Notes under the pieces: model-generated
Seen by the model: the letters and a program-made list of their open reading frames with translations, nothing else
Told to the model about the DNA's origin: nothing
Database searches by the model: none
Position numbers and translations under genes: made by a program
Shown here: positions 13,883 through 24,800 of the stretch, in pieces
How the letters are laid out: the number at the start of each line of letters is the position of its first letter
How positions within the stretch are numbered: position 1 is the stretch's first letter
DNA from: Trichoplax adhaerens
Lineage: Eukaryota; Placozoa; Uniplacotomia; Trichoplacea; Trichoplacidae
Assembly (NCBI RefSeq): GCF_000150275.1
Contig: NW_002060944.1
Location: 9,014,159 to 9,078,158, forward strand
Direction: 5' to 3'
Length of the DNA stretch: 64,000 bases

Positions 13883-14903
13883 TTTCTGAGATCAAAAATA
13901 ATTTAAGAATTATAGATAAGTTAAAATGTCTAAAAAATATTATCTTAACTACTACATCGGATCTTAAAAATTTATTGATTCTTTACACCTCAATCGTAAT
14001 TCAAAATTTACTAAGTTTGAAGAACAGTCTTTTCTTTATAATCTTTTGTTATATCATCTAGAATTAATGGTATTCGGAACTTAGCAGTCTATTACCCTAC
14101 CATGGCACCAAAATCTGATGTTGCCGATCAATGTAAGCGAAATAGATTTATTATTCTGATGGATGGTGAAATAACGTTAATATCAAGCGATAGTAATTAC
14201 ATTATATTTTATCCATTCTTAGTAAAAACGCACTTGAACTAAATACCTTCCTTAATCCAAATGATTGTTGTATTCAATTTTATTATCTAGGATTTTAGAA
14301 AACTAGGTTAATTAATTAGAGCCAAATATAGTGAAATTTTACAGATTAGTCACAATTTTTATTGCTAGGCCAAGGCTAAGAAGATCAACTTATCCGGCTA
14401 AGTATTACTTTCGAATCCCTCTACAAATTAAATTCGGTTATAGTAATAGTAAAAGACTATTACTCGGTCATTACAGTTAGATATTTAAATTAGTTAGAAC
14501 GAAGTCTTACAATGACGAAAGGGCTATTTAAACTAATACTTATTTAAGTGGATCACTCAAAATTAATCTACTTTATCACAATCTCAGTGACAACATTTCG
14601 ATCAAGTTCTAAACGAGAATCATCATGAAATTTAGTTCAATTGTACCTTTACTAAATTCTAGAAATGTTACGTTTACGAGTTAAAGTCAATAACCTTCCT
14701 TTATTCTGTAAACTATTAGGCGGCCAAATTGATAATGTTGGATCCAGCCCTCCCTCCCATCATCCAGAACCTGATGATGGTTACGACTCAAGATTTCGTG
14801 TTTTTTTTTCGGTGTTCTAAAAACTAAACTTGCAATGATGAGCTCATCTTAAACATCGTATATTGCTAATATTAGACACCCTTTAGTTGTTACTGCTCGA
14901 TAT
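13883..14903. other. Intergenic stretch after STAT with a GC-richer perfect hairpin
   Basis: No exon was recognised. A perfect 8-bp stem (CCATCATC at 14757-14764, GATGATGG at 14773-14780, 8-base loop) stands out because it is richer in GC than its surroundings and is followed by a T-run near 14803. Its role is unknown. Confidence 0.4.
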
Positions 14904-14908
14904 GGCAG

Positions 14909-15538
14909 TGTGACAGTGTTATATACTGTATTAGAGTAGAAATATCTATGTTAGGATAATTCTCTTAACCTATCCTTATTTAGTTAACTTCTAATTTGGA
15001 TAAACTGTGTTTTAATATAGCACTGACTTTTTATGACAGTGACACTTATACATATACTGAAATTAATAGTTATAATAGGGAATGCAAATCATCTACTTAC
15101 AGTTCGAATCATTGTGATTGTACCTTACTTATAGTAGATTGTAAATCATCGTGGAAATGTTCCGTGATAGGACATATCGTAATCTGACTATTGTGTATTA
15201 GTCATCAGATGTCTATGTTCGTAAATACTGATGTCTGCATTAAGGGAGCAGTAGCTAAAATTAATATCTAATTCAGTAAATGATTCCAAAGTTAATCGTA
15301 CTAACTATGACTCATGAACTACTGAGGAAGAATATATAAATGCAGTATATCGTGTAATAAAGAAGATTCTCAAACTTAGTGTTTAACGTTAAATACGATA
15401 CGTTTAAGTCTTTGTGTAGTCTGCTAGTAGAGCAAAAGTGTTTCTGATAGTGCAGATATCGTTCCTTGATACGTGGTTCAAGGAGTTGACTTATTGATCG
15501 TTTATTACGTTATCTTGTTGCAAAGCTGTTTTGTGACA
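14909..15538 (+). mobile_element. Solo LTR, family 1 copy B (630 bp), GGCAG target-site duplication
   Basis: It begins TGTGACAGTGTTATA and ends GCTGTTTTGTGACA, so TG...CA ends are intact. GGCAG flanks both sides (14904-14908 and 15539-15543). It has the same length and orientation as copy A at 2485-3114, with about 35-40 substitutions between them by eye. The STAT gene lies between A and B, but the different duplications show these are two solo LTRs and not the two ends of one element. Confidence 0.93.
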
Positions 15539-15543
15539 GGCAG

Positions 15544-16070
15544 CCTTGCTAAAATATCGATTACTGATATTAGATACTATTGACTACTAACGATGGTTGA
15601 TTATTCAAGTAGAAGACATCAGTCTACAATATTGTATTTATGAAGATATACTACACTTTGCTGAGTTATCCATTAGTGGAGGAGCAATTGTATCTTAACC
15701 AGGTAGACTCGTACTGAATGATCTAATAAGAATCTCTATCCATAATTTTTTCTATCAATCATTTAATTGCAACGGTAAGAAATCTTTGAGCAGTCAATAG
15801 ATTAAACAAACTATATCTAATTACAATTCTGGATCCGTCATTTCTTTGCGTTTAAGATGCTTGCATATTAGATTTTTCATTTTGTTATGATTATGCAATG
15901 CTATCATATAATTAACTAATATATCAGCGTTATGCTTAAATGATGCTTATTAACGTCCATGTAGATTTACTTCTTCTCGATTCAATATAAAGTTGTGATT
16001 ATGCGGAATCGATCCCTCTAGAAATTAATTTAGAAATTGCTAATTAATAAAGACGCTAAATAGTAGATGA
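15544..16070. other. Short gene-free spacer between two solo LTRs
   Basis: Nothing recognisable is present; it is the host DNA between the LTRs at 14909-15538 and 16076-16650. Confidence 0.4.
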
Positions 16071-16075
16071 ATAAG

Positions 16076-16650
16076 TTTCACGGTACGAACTACCATGAAG
16101 AGTCAAATGACTAAATTTAGTGAGCTAACATTTATGTATGGCGATAACTATTAATGCCTTACAGTGTGAACCACGGTAGTTATTATTTCCTACAGTAAAT
16201 TATGTTGCACTATAGTAAGAGTTCTCATTTAGTAACTGATGCTAATTGATTATAATTATAGTGCTATGTCTTGTGACACTTATCATTAATATTGCTAAGA
16301 TATTCAATTATAGATGATAACATAAATAATTCTGTGAATGAACAAACTGTAGTCTAATTATCTGGAATCATTCTGTAAAGGTCTACGACTATAAATATCT
16401 CTGTATTAATTTAGCTGTCCAGTATAAATTATATTTCATAATCTTATGATAACTCATTCATGCTAGCTGCTGCCAAAGGGTATTTAAGCTCGGCAGATAG
16501 CTGAATAAAATCAAAATCCTTTAGTCGCTTAACGTAGAATCTAAGGCATCTAAATTCTTATGGGATAGTTAGGAGATACTGAATCCCGTAGACTTTAGCA
16601 ATTTAAAGATTATTTTTACGATATCCTCGACATGAAGCTGGTTTGTGGCA
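16076..16650 (+). mobile_element. Solo LTR, family 2 (575 bp), imperfect target-site duplication
   Basis: It is the same family as the minus-strand copy at 48800-49240. Shared parts, in order, are the opening CACGGTACGAACTACC, the phrase GAATGAACA near 16337, a TATA-like box (GGTATTTAAGC, about 16481), AATAAAA (about 16505), ATACTGAATCCCG (about 16578) and the end GAAGCTGGTTTGTGGCA. Flanks are ATAAG (16071-16075) and ATAAT (16651-16655), one mismatch. The opening dinucleotide has decayed from TG to TT. It is clearly older than family 1. Confidence 0.75.
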
Positions 16651-17112
16651 ATAATTCATACGTTAACCGGAGTATTTCGAGCAATTAGCCACTACCGCAA
16701 TTAAACCGATAAATATTTATAGATAGATGCAAATAATCACTAGTATCCCAGGTTTCCCGTACAACACTTATTTAACAATAAAACTACAACATGCTTACTC
16801 ATTCAAAGAGTGATTGTACTGGCTGAACACTTGAATAAACTCCTTTAAATCCTATCCAAACTTGGTCTAAAAGCTTCGATGAGATTAAAACTGCTTTCGG
16901 ATTAGCTATTATACTAGTCTGTAGTGGCTTTCGCTAATTACTTTAGCAACGCGTGTTAAAGTTCTACAGTAATTTTGAAAGTCTGCGTAGCATAAATTAT
17001 TCTGTTATAATTCATAAAGCAATTCGCGGTCGAGCTGACTAATTAGTGGATTAGCGAGTTAGTTGTTCTGAAAGTAACTTTTATGCCAGATTGAGGATTC
17101 GTGAAATAAAAT

Positions 17113-17154
17113 TGCTGCAGTACTTATTTAAGAAGTAATTAGGGTACTGCAGCA
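17113..17154. repeat. 11-bp perfect inverted repeat, 20-base spacer
   Basis: TGCTGCAGTAC is followed by its exact reverse complement. It could fold as a hairpin or be a remnant of terminal repeats; no target-site duplication beside it was seen. Confidence 0.6.
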
Positions 17155-17286
17155 GCTAAGCTAATTTGTCAATGGAGTTAAGAAGATTACTACAAAGTAT
17201 CTAAAGCTCCAAGTAATAATTACGAGCAGTTGTTTTAGAATCACTGTATGTATTCGATACTAAGATAGCATACTTTATACTTAGAA

Positions 17287-17307
17287 TGGTCTTGGATGTC
17301 AAGACCA
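17287..17307. repeat. 8-bp perfect inverted repeat, 5-base loop
   Basis: TGGTCTTG, loop GATGT, then CAAGACCA. This is a compact hairpin of unknown role. Confidence 0.6.
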
Positions 17308-18582
17308 AGCTTACAATAAAGTAATTTAAAGCTATGACTGTTGTAGGTGACTACGATATAACCGATCAAGAAATTCCAAAATTCGAAAAAAATTAGAACT
17401 TTAACAGACCTTTATACAAAGACAATCCACACAACCCTCTACAATAGATGAATACAGCTACTAGAAACAAATGCTACACAATCCAAATTTGCCTGCTTAA
17501 ATACTTTTCGTATCATTTGCAGCTACAATCTGCATAGCAACTCTCTACCTTAATTTATACATCTATGCACATTATTATTAGTAACAACGTTTTGCGACCA
17601 TCTATAATCGAATATGATTACTGCTGTGTTAATGTAGATATTAATTTAACCAGCTGAAGTACTATGAAATAGCCATATCCTAATACATGAGCTACATATC
17701 TATCTTCAATAGTGATTCAACATCCTACATTATACGCGTATGTTCATCTGCATTCTAATATATAATCTTCAGTTAAAGTCAATGACTATGTAATGAAAGT
17801 ATCTCATAATTAACTATCGTAGTTAAACTAAGCTCAAAGGGAAGTGAAGTCTTTCCTCATATGAGGTCATCTTCGCAATTCTTGAATACATTTCGTTAAA
17901 TCCATTTTGACAATATAATTAATTACAATCAGGCTAGAGTCATCAAACGGAATACTTTTCTAAAATAGAACATCATTATCTTCTACAATCCGAATCATCC
18001 TACTTAAAACATCACTATTCTTCTATTAATGTCCAGCACCATTTCCACTATTATAGTATATCATGTCAAATATAACTTGTACCACAACCAGCCAATTGGC
18101 TAATATTAGTCATCAACAACTTTTAATATACTGTAGTAGTAAACAATCATCTAATATTAGCATCGCGATAATATTTATTCTTAGTAACCTGACTATATCA
18201 AATAGAGCTAGCCTTGTAATCAAATATAGGATGCCTCGCTATAGATTATGAGCTAATAAATAAGACTTTTGAAAACATAGAAAGCTACTGTATTGTACAT
18301 CATAATAAACTTGGCTAGTAATCTAAAATCCAACACTAAGTTACGTTACAGTGGTATGAATCTGTTATAGATTACTTAATATCGTACCCTAGCGTATTAA
18401 TCTTAACTTTTAGATTTTAGTATTCTTGTTACAAGCAAATAATGATGATAAAGTCTATATGTTTTGAGTTTTAGGTCGACATTTTTGTTCGTTATCGACG
18501 ATCGCTAAATCGCTGTTAAAATGTTTCGAAAGGCATTACATTATTAAACTAATCGAACTGTAGAAATATTTTACAGTATCAA

Positions 18583-19132
18583 TGTCACAATTTCACTTCT
18601 GCAACAAGGTAACGTACAGTAAACGTCTATAAGTAGCTACTGACTTAAACGCCCTTATACTTAACGTTAAACACAAAGCAAAATACTGTAAAGATGAAAC
18701 TTTTATTAGCAAAGATACATCTACAGCTTTTTACCACACCACTCAACTCAGATGTTCCCGTTTATATAGGAACCGTCTAATTTGTAAACAACAACAGTAT
18801 TATTATTATACCTTACTAAAAGAAACATCTCGAACTGAGATGTTCCTTACATAGCTTTTCTATCAGTATATATTTTGAATCTCTTACTCATACTTAATCT
18901 TAATCTAAGCTCGTAGGTAGTCTAATTCAACTATCATCAACTAGAACTTGAATCATCTTACTGCTTTCTATCACACAATAACAATCAATATCAAATATGT
19001 AATGAACTATCACAAACAACATCCACGTTAAGGCATTACTTATCTTACCTAGCACTACAAATATGATTATTCTCCATACTAGCTACTACTGTACTTATTA
19101 AACTATCCTAATGACAAGGCAACACCGTAACA
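18583..19132 (-). mobile_element. Solo LTR on the minus strand (550 bp), ATCAA target-site duplication
   Basis: Read on the minus strand it starts TGTTACGGTGTTGCC and ends GAAATTGTGACA. ATCAA flanks both sides (18578-18582 and 19133-19137). Minus-strand TATATAAACGG lies at about 18758-18769, and AATAAAAG follows near 18700. The terminal region (CTTGTTGCA...TTGTGACA) resembles the end of family 1, and the start resembles the copy at 23234, so it is a related subfamily. A hairpin in its middle (GAAACATCTC and GAGATGTTCC, about 18821-18845) lies upstream of the TATA box in the LTR direction. Confidence 0.85.
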
Positions 19133-19137
19133 ATCAA

Positions 19138-19600
19138 CTATAGCAGAGAAATTCAGTATCTAAGTGTAGTAAAAGGACTAAAAGTAGAGTCCTTTCTAGT
19201 TTTTTTTGTATGTAATTAGTATTATTTTACTATGCAAAATACCTAGAAAGTGATAGTGTCTTTAAGTTTTACCCTGCCAAATCATCATGTCGCCATCTTT
19301 TCTTCTTCATTATTTTACAAGGTATTATATAGATTACTATAGAAGTAGCCCTATAGAGCAAATGCCTAATCTAAAGAAAGGGCGTTTGATCGTCTATTCA
19401 AATTGTAAAGAAATTTGACTTAGTAGCAAAACCCTATCCTTAGAGAAAGGGGATTTATAACATGACGATAAAGTACTGTAATGTAGTCTATGCTCGTACA
19501 GTTACAGTACAATCTGACGCTAAAACATCAACTGTCAATACTCGCGAATACTAAGCGATACTAATGTCAGAAAAGTAGTCGTAGTAGTCATATAAATTTT
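19138..19600. other. Intergenic stretch with a hairpin followed by a T-run
   Basis: Apart from the hairpin at 19172-19207 nothing was identified. Short GC-richer words (AAAGAAAGGGCG near 19373, AAAGGGGATT near 19445) stand out but fit no known RNA family I can recognise. Confidence 0.35.
19172..19207 (+). other. Perfect 8-bp hairpin followed by eight T
   Basis: AAAGGACT and AGTCCTTT enclose an 8-base loop, and T8 follows at 19200-19207. In a nuclear genome this could be the 3' end of a small polymerase III transcript or chance. No box A or box B elements were found upstream. Confidence 0.35.
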
Positions 19601-20640
19601 TTTGATAAGCGATTACTGTGATCTTCATAAAAAGCGAATTTTTCCGGATTTGTGTCCGATATAGTTTTCGGATTCTGGGACCGGTCGGGTTTGTGTCCGA
19701 TATAATTTTCCTGTTTTGGAACCGGTCGGGTTTATTTTTAATTTATGTCTGAATTATAATTTTTCTGTTTTAATTTTTGGATTTTTGTTCATGAAAAATA
19801 TCGTAAGAGTTGATTTTTGAGATTTGGACATTTTGTTACGAATTTGAAACTTTGGAATTTTATGACGTGACTTGAAGTCTCATTAGGAGATTTAGTGAGG
19901 AAAATAGAAAATAAGATGGAAATTGGCAGAGGTTGTGTTGATTGCTAGGTAGTTAGAATGTTGTTTTTATGACTAAATCTTGATGTTTAAAGGTTGATTT
20001 TTAGACTTTTATAGCGTATTAATGATAGAAATTATGTTAGAAATGAATTTTGATGTATTTTTATAGTTAGCTTGTTACTTTTATAGTGTTTTGTAAGGGA
20101 ATCGTAAGGTAAATTGTGTCTGAACTTTGAATGATTTTTGTTTTCTTAAATGGTGCAAAGTAGTTTTCTAAAACGGATCTTAAGAGCGATTGGTTAGCAA
20201 ATGTTTAGTTTTAAATACCTTTGACGGCTCTACGAAGCCTATAAATGATAGTGCAATTAGAAAATTTAGAGAGCGAGTAGAAGAAGATTTTATTTGAAGA
20301 ACTTGTTGAATTTAAAAGGCCTTCGGGGTCGAATTGTCGTAAGTTAAAACGTTCTTCTTTTTGAAAGGTTGTTTGGTCGTTGACAGTTTTTAAGTCTGTC
20401 ATTTATTTTAATAATACTTAAAGCTAAGTATTTGTAAGGTTGTTCGGTTTATACTTCTCTCCATTTTTGTTTTGAAATAAATTGTTGTTCGGTTATTTCC
20501 CCAAATTTTATTTGGTGTCAAAGTATTAGCGTTAAGTCGACCGGAGTGCAACGAAAGTAGAATCAAAGTTTGTTAAAGTTTCGTAGCTTGATCTCTACAC
20601 TTTTTATTTCATTACATAAGAATGTGAAAGAGATTTGCGG
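19600..20640 (+). mobile_element. C-poor, strand-skewed block, possibly a decayed LTR-type element
   Basis: On the + strand this block is rich in T and G and very poor in C, unlike everything around it. It opens with two 41-bp tandem copies (19651-19732). Inside are a TATA-like box (CCTATAAATG, about 20238) and AATAAA (about 20474). A few dozen bases later comes TGGTGTCAAAG (about 20513), which resembles the primer-binding site that follows an LTR. No target-site duplication or protein was found, so this is an inference from composition and order of signals. It could also be the untranslated end of an unrelated transcript. Confidence 0.4.
19651..19732 (+). repeat. Two 41-bp tandem repeats
   Basis: Both units begin TGTGTCCGATATA and end ACCGGTCGGGTT; the middle differs at several bases. 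A third, decayed unit may follow (TTTATGTCTGAATTATAATTT, shifted). CCGGTCGGG is unusually GC-rich for this window. Confidence 0.8.
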
Positions 20641-21859
20641 TTAGATTAAATCTTTTTCCTTAATATGCATTTAGATATATTAATTATCGCCTATTGCATG
20701 CCATTGATCATGATCCTATTCATGTTACATTACTTATTGCTCTAATATATGCAAATAAATTATTAGTTTATGTTGCTTCAGTTAATTAATTGCCGTATAT
20801 GTCATGTAGAGATTTAATGGAAAGTATTAAAGCTCAACAATCAAGCCTATCTGTCTCTCATCGTTTCCTCTACAAATTTGTTATCGATAATCTTATACAC
20901 ATTATCATCATTTTTAACCTACCAATCAGTCATTTGGCGCAGTAATTTACGGAATTCTGGGTTCCATCACGCTATTTTGATTCTATCACTATACTCGCAT
21001 ACGTATAAATAAGAAACGGTGAGCTTAAAGTTTATGAAATAATATACTCTGCTAGCAGTTAATTGATTCGATACTTACATTTTATCCTAACATATGATCT
21101 CAATCATATGTATAATCTATGGCAGTAATTCTTAATGCCTTCTGTACGATTTTTGGCTAATAAATACCCTTCACAGCAAGATCATTCGAAAATTATTTTA
21201 GTTATCAGTGAAAAATAATTAAGGATGACAATTAAACAGGTATGGAACGTAGTAAGAAATCTGAAATGTATTAAAATTAATGCTATCATTGTTACGCGTC
21301 TGTAACTGAATCTTATGCAATCTTACACATGAAATATGAAGAATATTAGGAGTATCTATCTGGAATAATTACTCCATAATTAGTTAGATCGGCTATTGCA
21401 TTATGAAAGAATTTAAATAATAGTTATTTGACTAGAATAGTATTATATTCTTGCTACATCTATAGTAGCAATACTAATTGTAAATAATCGCGCAGTTATA
21501 AATTATTCATAAAGTTAAAATGGTGTGATTAAGTAGAACAATAAGCCCTAAGCAGCCATGATAAATGACTCATTTATTAATGAAATGAAATCATTAGTAA
21601 CGATAGCAACTCCTTTCAAAGCAAGGTTACCGTAGTCTAACAGAATTGATATAGTGTGAACCGTATAAAGCACATATGCTATATGCTAAATTGATGAAAT
21701 GCTATTGTCTCTTTCGTCACATTGAAAACTATTAAAGGGTGTCTCTGCTTGAATTAAATCAATTTTTCAAAATCTTCTCTTGAGAACTTTCAGCAAAAGC
21801 CAGTTTTACTACCTATACTGACTTTTAATTTGACTTAGCAAAGTACTGGATGATTCATT
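20641..21859. other. Upstream region of the first TRPA gene
   Basis: No exon or repeat was recognised. The promoter and any 5' untranslated exons of the first channel gene probably lie here, but no motif is distinct enough to call. Confidence 0.4.
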
Positions 21860-24800
21860 ATGATTAAGCCAAAACTAGCAAGTGATGTTGAAAATAAATT
21901 TCAGCATAAAGTTGTTAGTAGTAGTAGTAGCAAAGTTATGGAATTAGAAACTATACCTGAGAAAGAGGATCGAAATTTCTTATCAAGCCCTCCAATTAAG
22001 TTAAAATTTTTTTCTAAGTTTAACAAAACTTATCCATCAACGTTAACGAGAATTACGACTAAAAATTTCGTCGATCCTGACTTGATCCCTCTTTACCAGG
22101 TTAGCCAAAATATACTGTCTATGATATCAGAATTTGTAAGCAAACAAAGTTACGCATCAAATGAGTCATTTTCATAGACTACCTATACGAGTAGTCATTA
22201 GAGACTGATAGTTATATATCTTACACTTGATATGGTAACTCCTCTAAACAATTATGAACTAATTTGCACTGAGATTTACAAATAATTTACAATTCATTTT
22301 CTGTATTTAAAATATGTTGGTAGTAATACGATAGCGAGCCACATAGCTTATTGCCTTTCTAAAACGCCTTTTGATGGATTTTTCGATGCTTTTCCTATCA
22401 ATTAAGTATTTTATTCTACAGGATATTATTTATTCTATTACTTCAGCGACTGCAAGTATGATATTGATTTCTTTAAAAACTTATACTAATTATATGGTTA
22501 AATTCCTTTTGATTGGGAAATTACGAAATAGAATTTTATCGTAACACTTCAGCTCCCCAGCTACTATATTAAATTTTCAAGCCTAATAATGAACTCGACC
22601 TTGTTACATTCAAATATTTTAATTAACAAGCAATTATGAAGTATAAGAATTAGTATGAGCTTAAGCTTGAGATAAAATTAAAGATATTAAATCAACTCTA
22701 CTGAAAGAAAGAGTCTCTTGTATATCTTATATCGATTCAGTCTTCGTTTTTCCCAATTAATCAACTAGTTTATTCTATAGGATATTGTTTCATTAATTCA
22801 ATGGCTACAATCATGATATCAGTTTCTTTAGGAGCATATACTAGTTATATGTATAACTTTCTTTTGATTAGGAAATCACAAAATATAATCTTACCTATTC
22901 AGTCCTTTAGCTGCTATATTAAATTTCCAAGCTTGACAATAAACTCCAACTTGTTACTTTCAAACATTTTAATTACCTAGTAATTGCAGAATATTATAGC
23001 TTATATGAGCTTTAGCATAAGATAATGAAGTAAAGATAACAGATGAACATTACTTAAACAGCAATCTCTTGCACAGAAGAATAGTTTTTGAAAAATATGT
23101 TTCATAGACGAACGTTCTACATACACACACTAGAACGACACGAGAAACGAAATAGCTCTCTCAGTTTTCAATCTGTTAGCAATTAAGTCAATATTTCGTA
23201 TAATCTTTGACTTTCTAATATTTAATATACCAGTGTTACAGTGTTATAGACAGTAATATCCAGATTATAGTGGAAATATATATACATACAGCATACTAAA
23301 AGTAGTAGTTAAATTTACAGAATCGAGAATAATCTTCTTACGTTATAAATCGCTATAATTTTAACGAACTTATGGTAGATTGTAGATTATCATGGAAATG
23401 TTCCGTAACAGGACATATCGTAATCTGACTATTTCGCAGTAGTCATTAGATATCTATATTTGTAAATATTGTTGTTTTCGTTAGGTAGCTGTAGATAAAA
23501 TTAGCTTTTGATTCATTAGAAGGTTTCAATGTTAAATTAATATTACCAACTAGGATGTCTAATTATTGTAAAAGAGCATAAAAATGCTGTATATCATATA
23601 ATAAAGAGAGTTCTTAAATTAGTGTCTAACGTAAAATACGAGGCGTCTAAGTCTTTGTGCAATCTACTAGTATAGGAAAAGTGGTCCTGATAGGGTAGAC
23701 ATTTCTCCCTGATATGAGGTTCAGGGAATCGCCTTATTGATCGAACATTACGATATCTTGTTACAGAGCTGTTTGTTAACAACCAGTAACTGATTACAAT
23801 TATTTGAAATAATTACAATGATCACCTCTATCAAGTAAGGGATCTTATTGGAAAAGAGAATAACTAGAAATAATTGACTTGAAAGATTTACAAAGTACCA
23901 AATGTTCATTACTTTCATAAGTCACTGCCTCTAATGTAACAACAATCATTAAGTAAGCCATTTTTCATCAATCATAAAGGTTTAGTTTATGGAAAAAAGG
24001 GAATAGAATACGAAAATATAAGGCAGAATGATTTGCGGCCTATACGATATCATCAAATTTGACTCTATAAATCAATTCTTATCATTCTAATACTAAACCT
24101 CAAAGGCCTGATAAAACTGAAGATAGTAGAGATTATCTCAGTAGTTAATTACTTTTATAGAGATTAATAGAATTTTTTTATATTTTCTTTCATAATAACG
24201 AAATATTAATTTAAAATGTTTAACAACGCTGCTATTCATATAATGTTATCAGGCCTGTAAAACCGGAAATTCAGCAGAATTAGAAGATATTATTGGAAAA
24301 AAATACGAGCATAGACGTAAGACGTTCAAACTCGTTAATACTTTGGATGAACAACTTTTAACTCCTTTACATCATGCCACCGTCAATCAAAATCTTGATA
24401 TCATGGCTTTTCTCCTCTCTAAAGGCGCTAGTAAATATAAATTAACTTTAAATAATTTTTAGTACTAGCATTTCAGTATTGTTAACTGTAATTTTAAAAA
24501 TCCCATACGAATTTTTTATACTTTAGATATTAATGCTGTAGGCGGTAAGCTAAATAGAACTGCTCTGCTAATGGCAGTCAATTCTAATCAGTATGAAGCT
24601 GTCCGCCATCTACTGGATGAAAACGCAGATATTTTCGCTAAGGACAGTAACTATCAGCATGTCCTGCATCTTGCCGCTCAACAAGGCAATATTCCTATAA
24701 CTCGAGTATGTAGCTAGCTAAAAAAATATCTATAGGTATAACTAAGCAGTGTTACATAATTCAATTCTGCACTACCATAAATATTGTATTCAAATGGTAT

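Larger units (their letters stand above)
16656..18577. other. Gene-free stretch with two perfect inverted repeats
   Basis: No exon was recognised. An 11-bp perfect inverted repeat (17113-17123 and 17144-17154, TGCTGCAGTAC) and an 8-bp one (17287-17294 and 17300-17307, TGGTCTTG) lie within 200 bases of each other. An open frame at 18063-18251 has no recognised character and is not called as a gene. Confidence 0.45.

Noticed and set aside
13846-14061. 71-codon frame as a C-terminal STAT exon
   Set aside because: It is in a different frame from exon 22 and its content is hydrophobic low-complexity, not a STAT tail. No suitable acceptor joins it in phase.
14380-14460. Possible tRNA because of a TTCGAATCC word
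   Set aside because: The T-arm stem, anticodon arm and acceptor stem cannot be built around it.
2572-15187. Matching 63-codon open frames at 2572-2763 and 14996-15187 as a conserved small gene
   Set aside because: They lie inside the duplicated LTR at the same place; their likeness comes from copying of the whole 630-bp unit, and the third copy at 23234 does not keep the frame.
2485-15538. A single 13-kb LTR retrotransposon with STAT captured between its two LTRs
   Set aside because: Each LTR has its own perfect and different 5-bp duplication, and the STAT gene is an ordinary host gene with introns. There is no primer-binding site or polymerase gene between them.
18063-18251. 62-codon frame as a small gene
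   Set aside because: Serine- and isoleucine-rich composition typical of AT-rich chance frames, with no supporting context.
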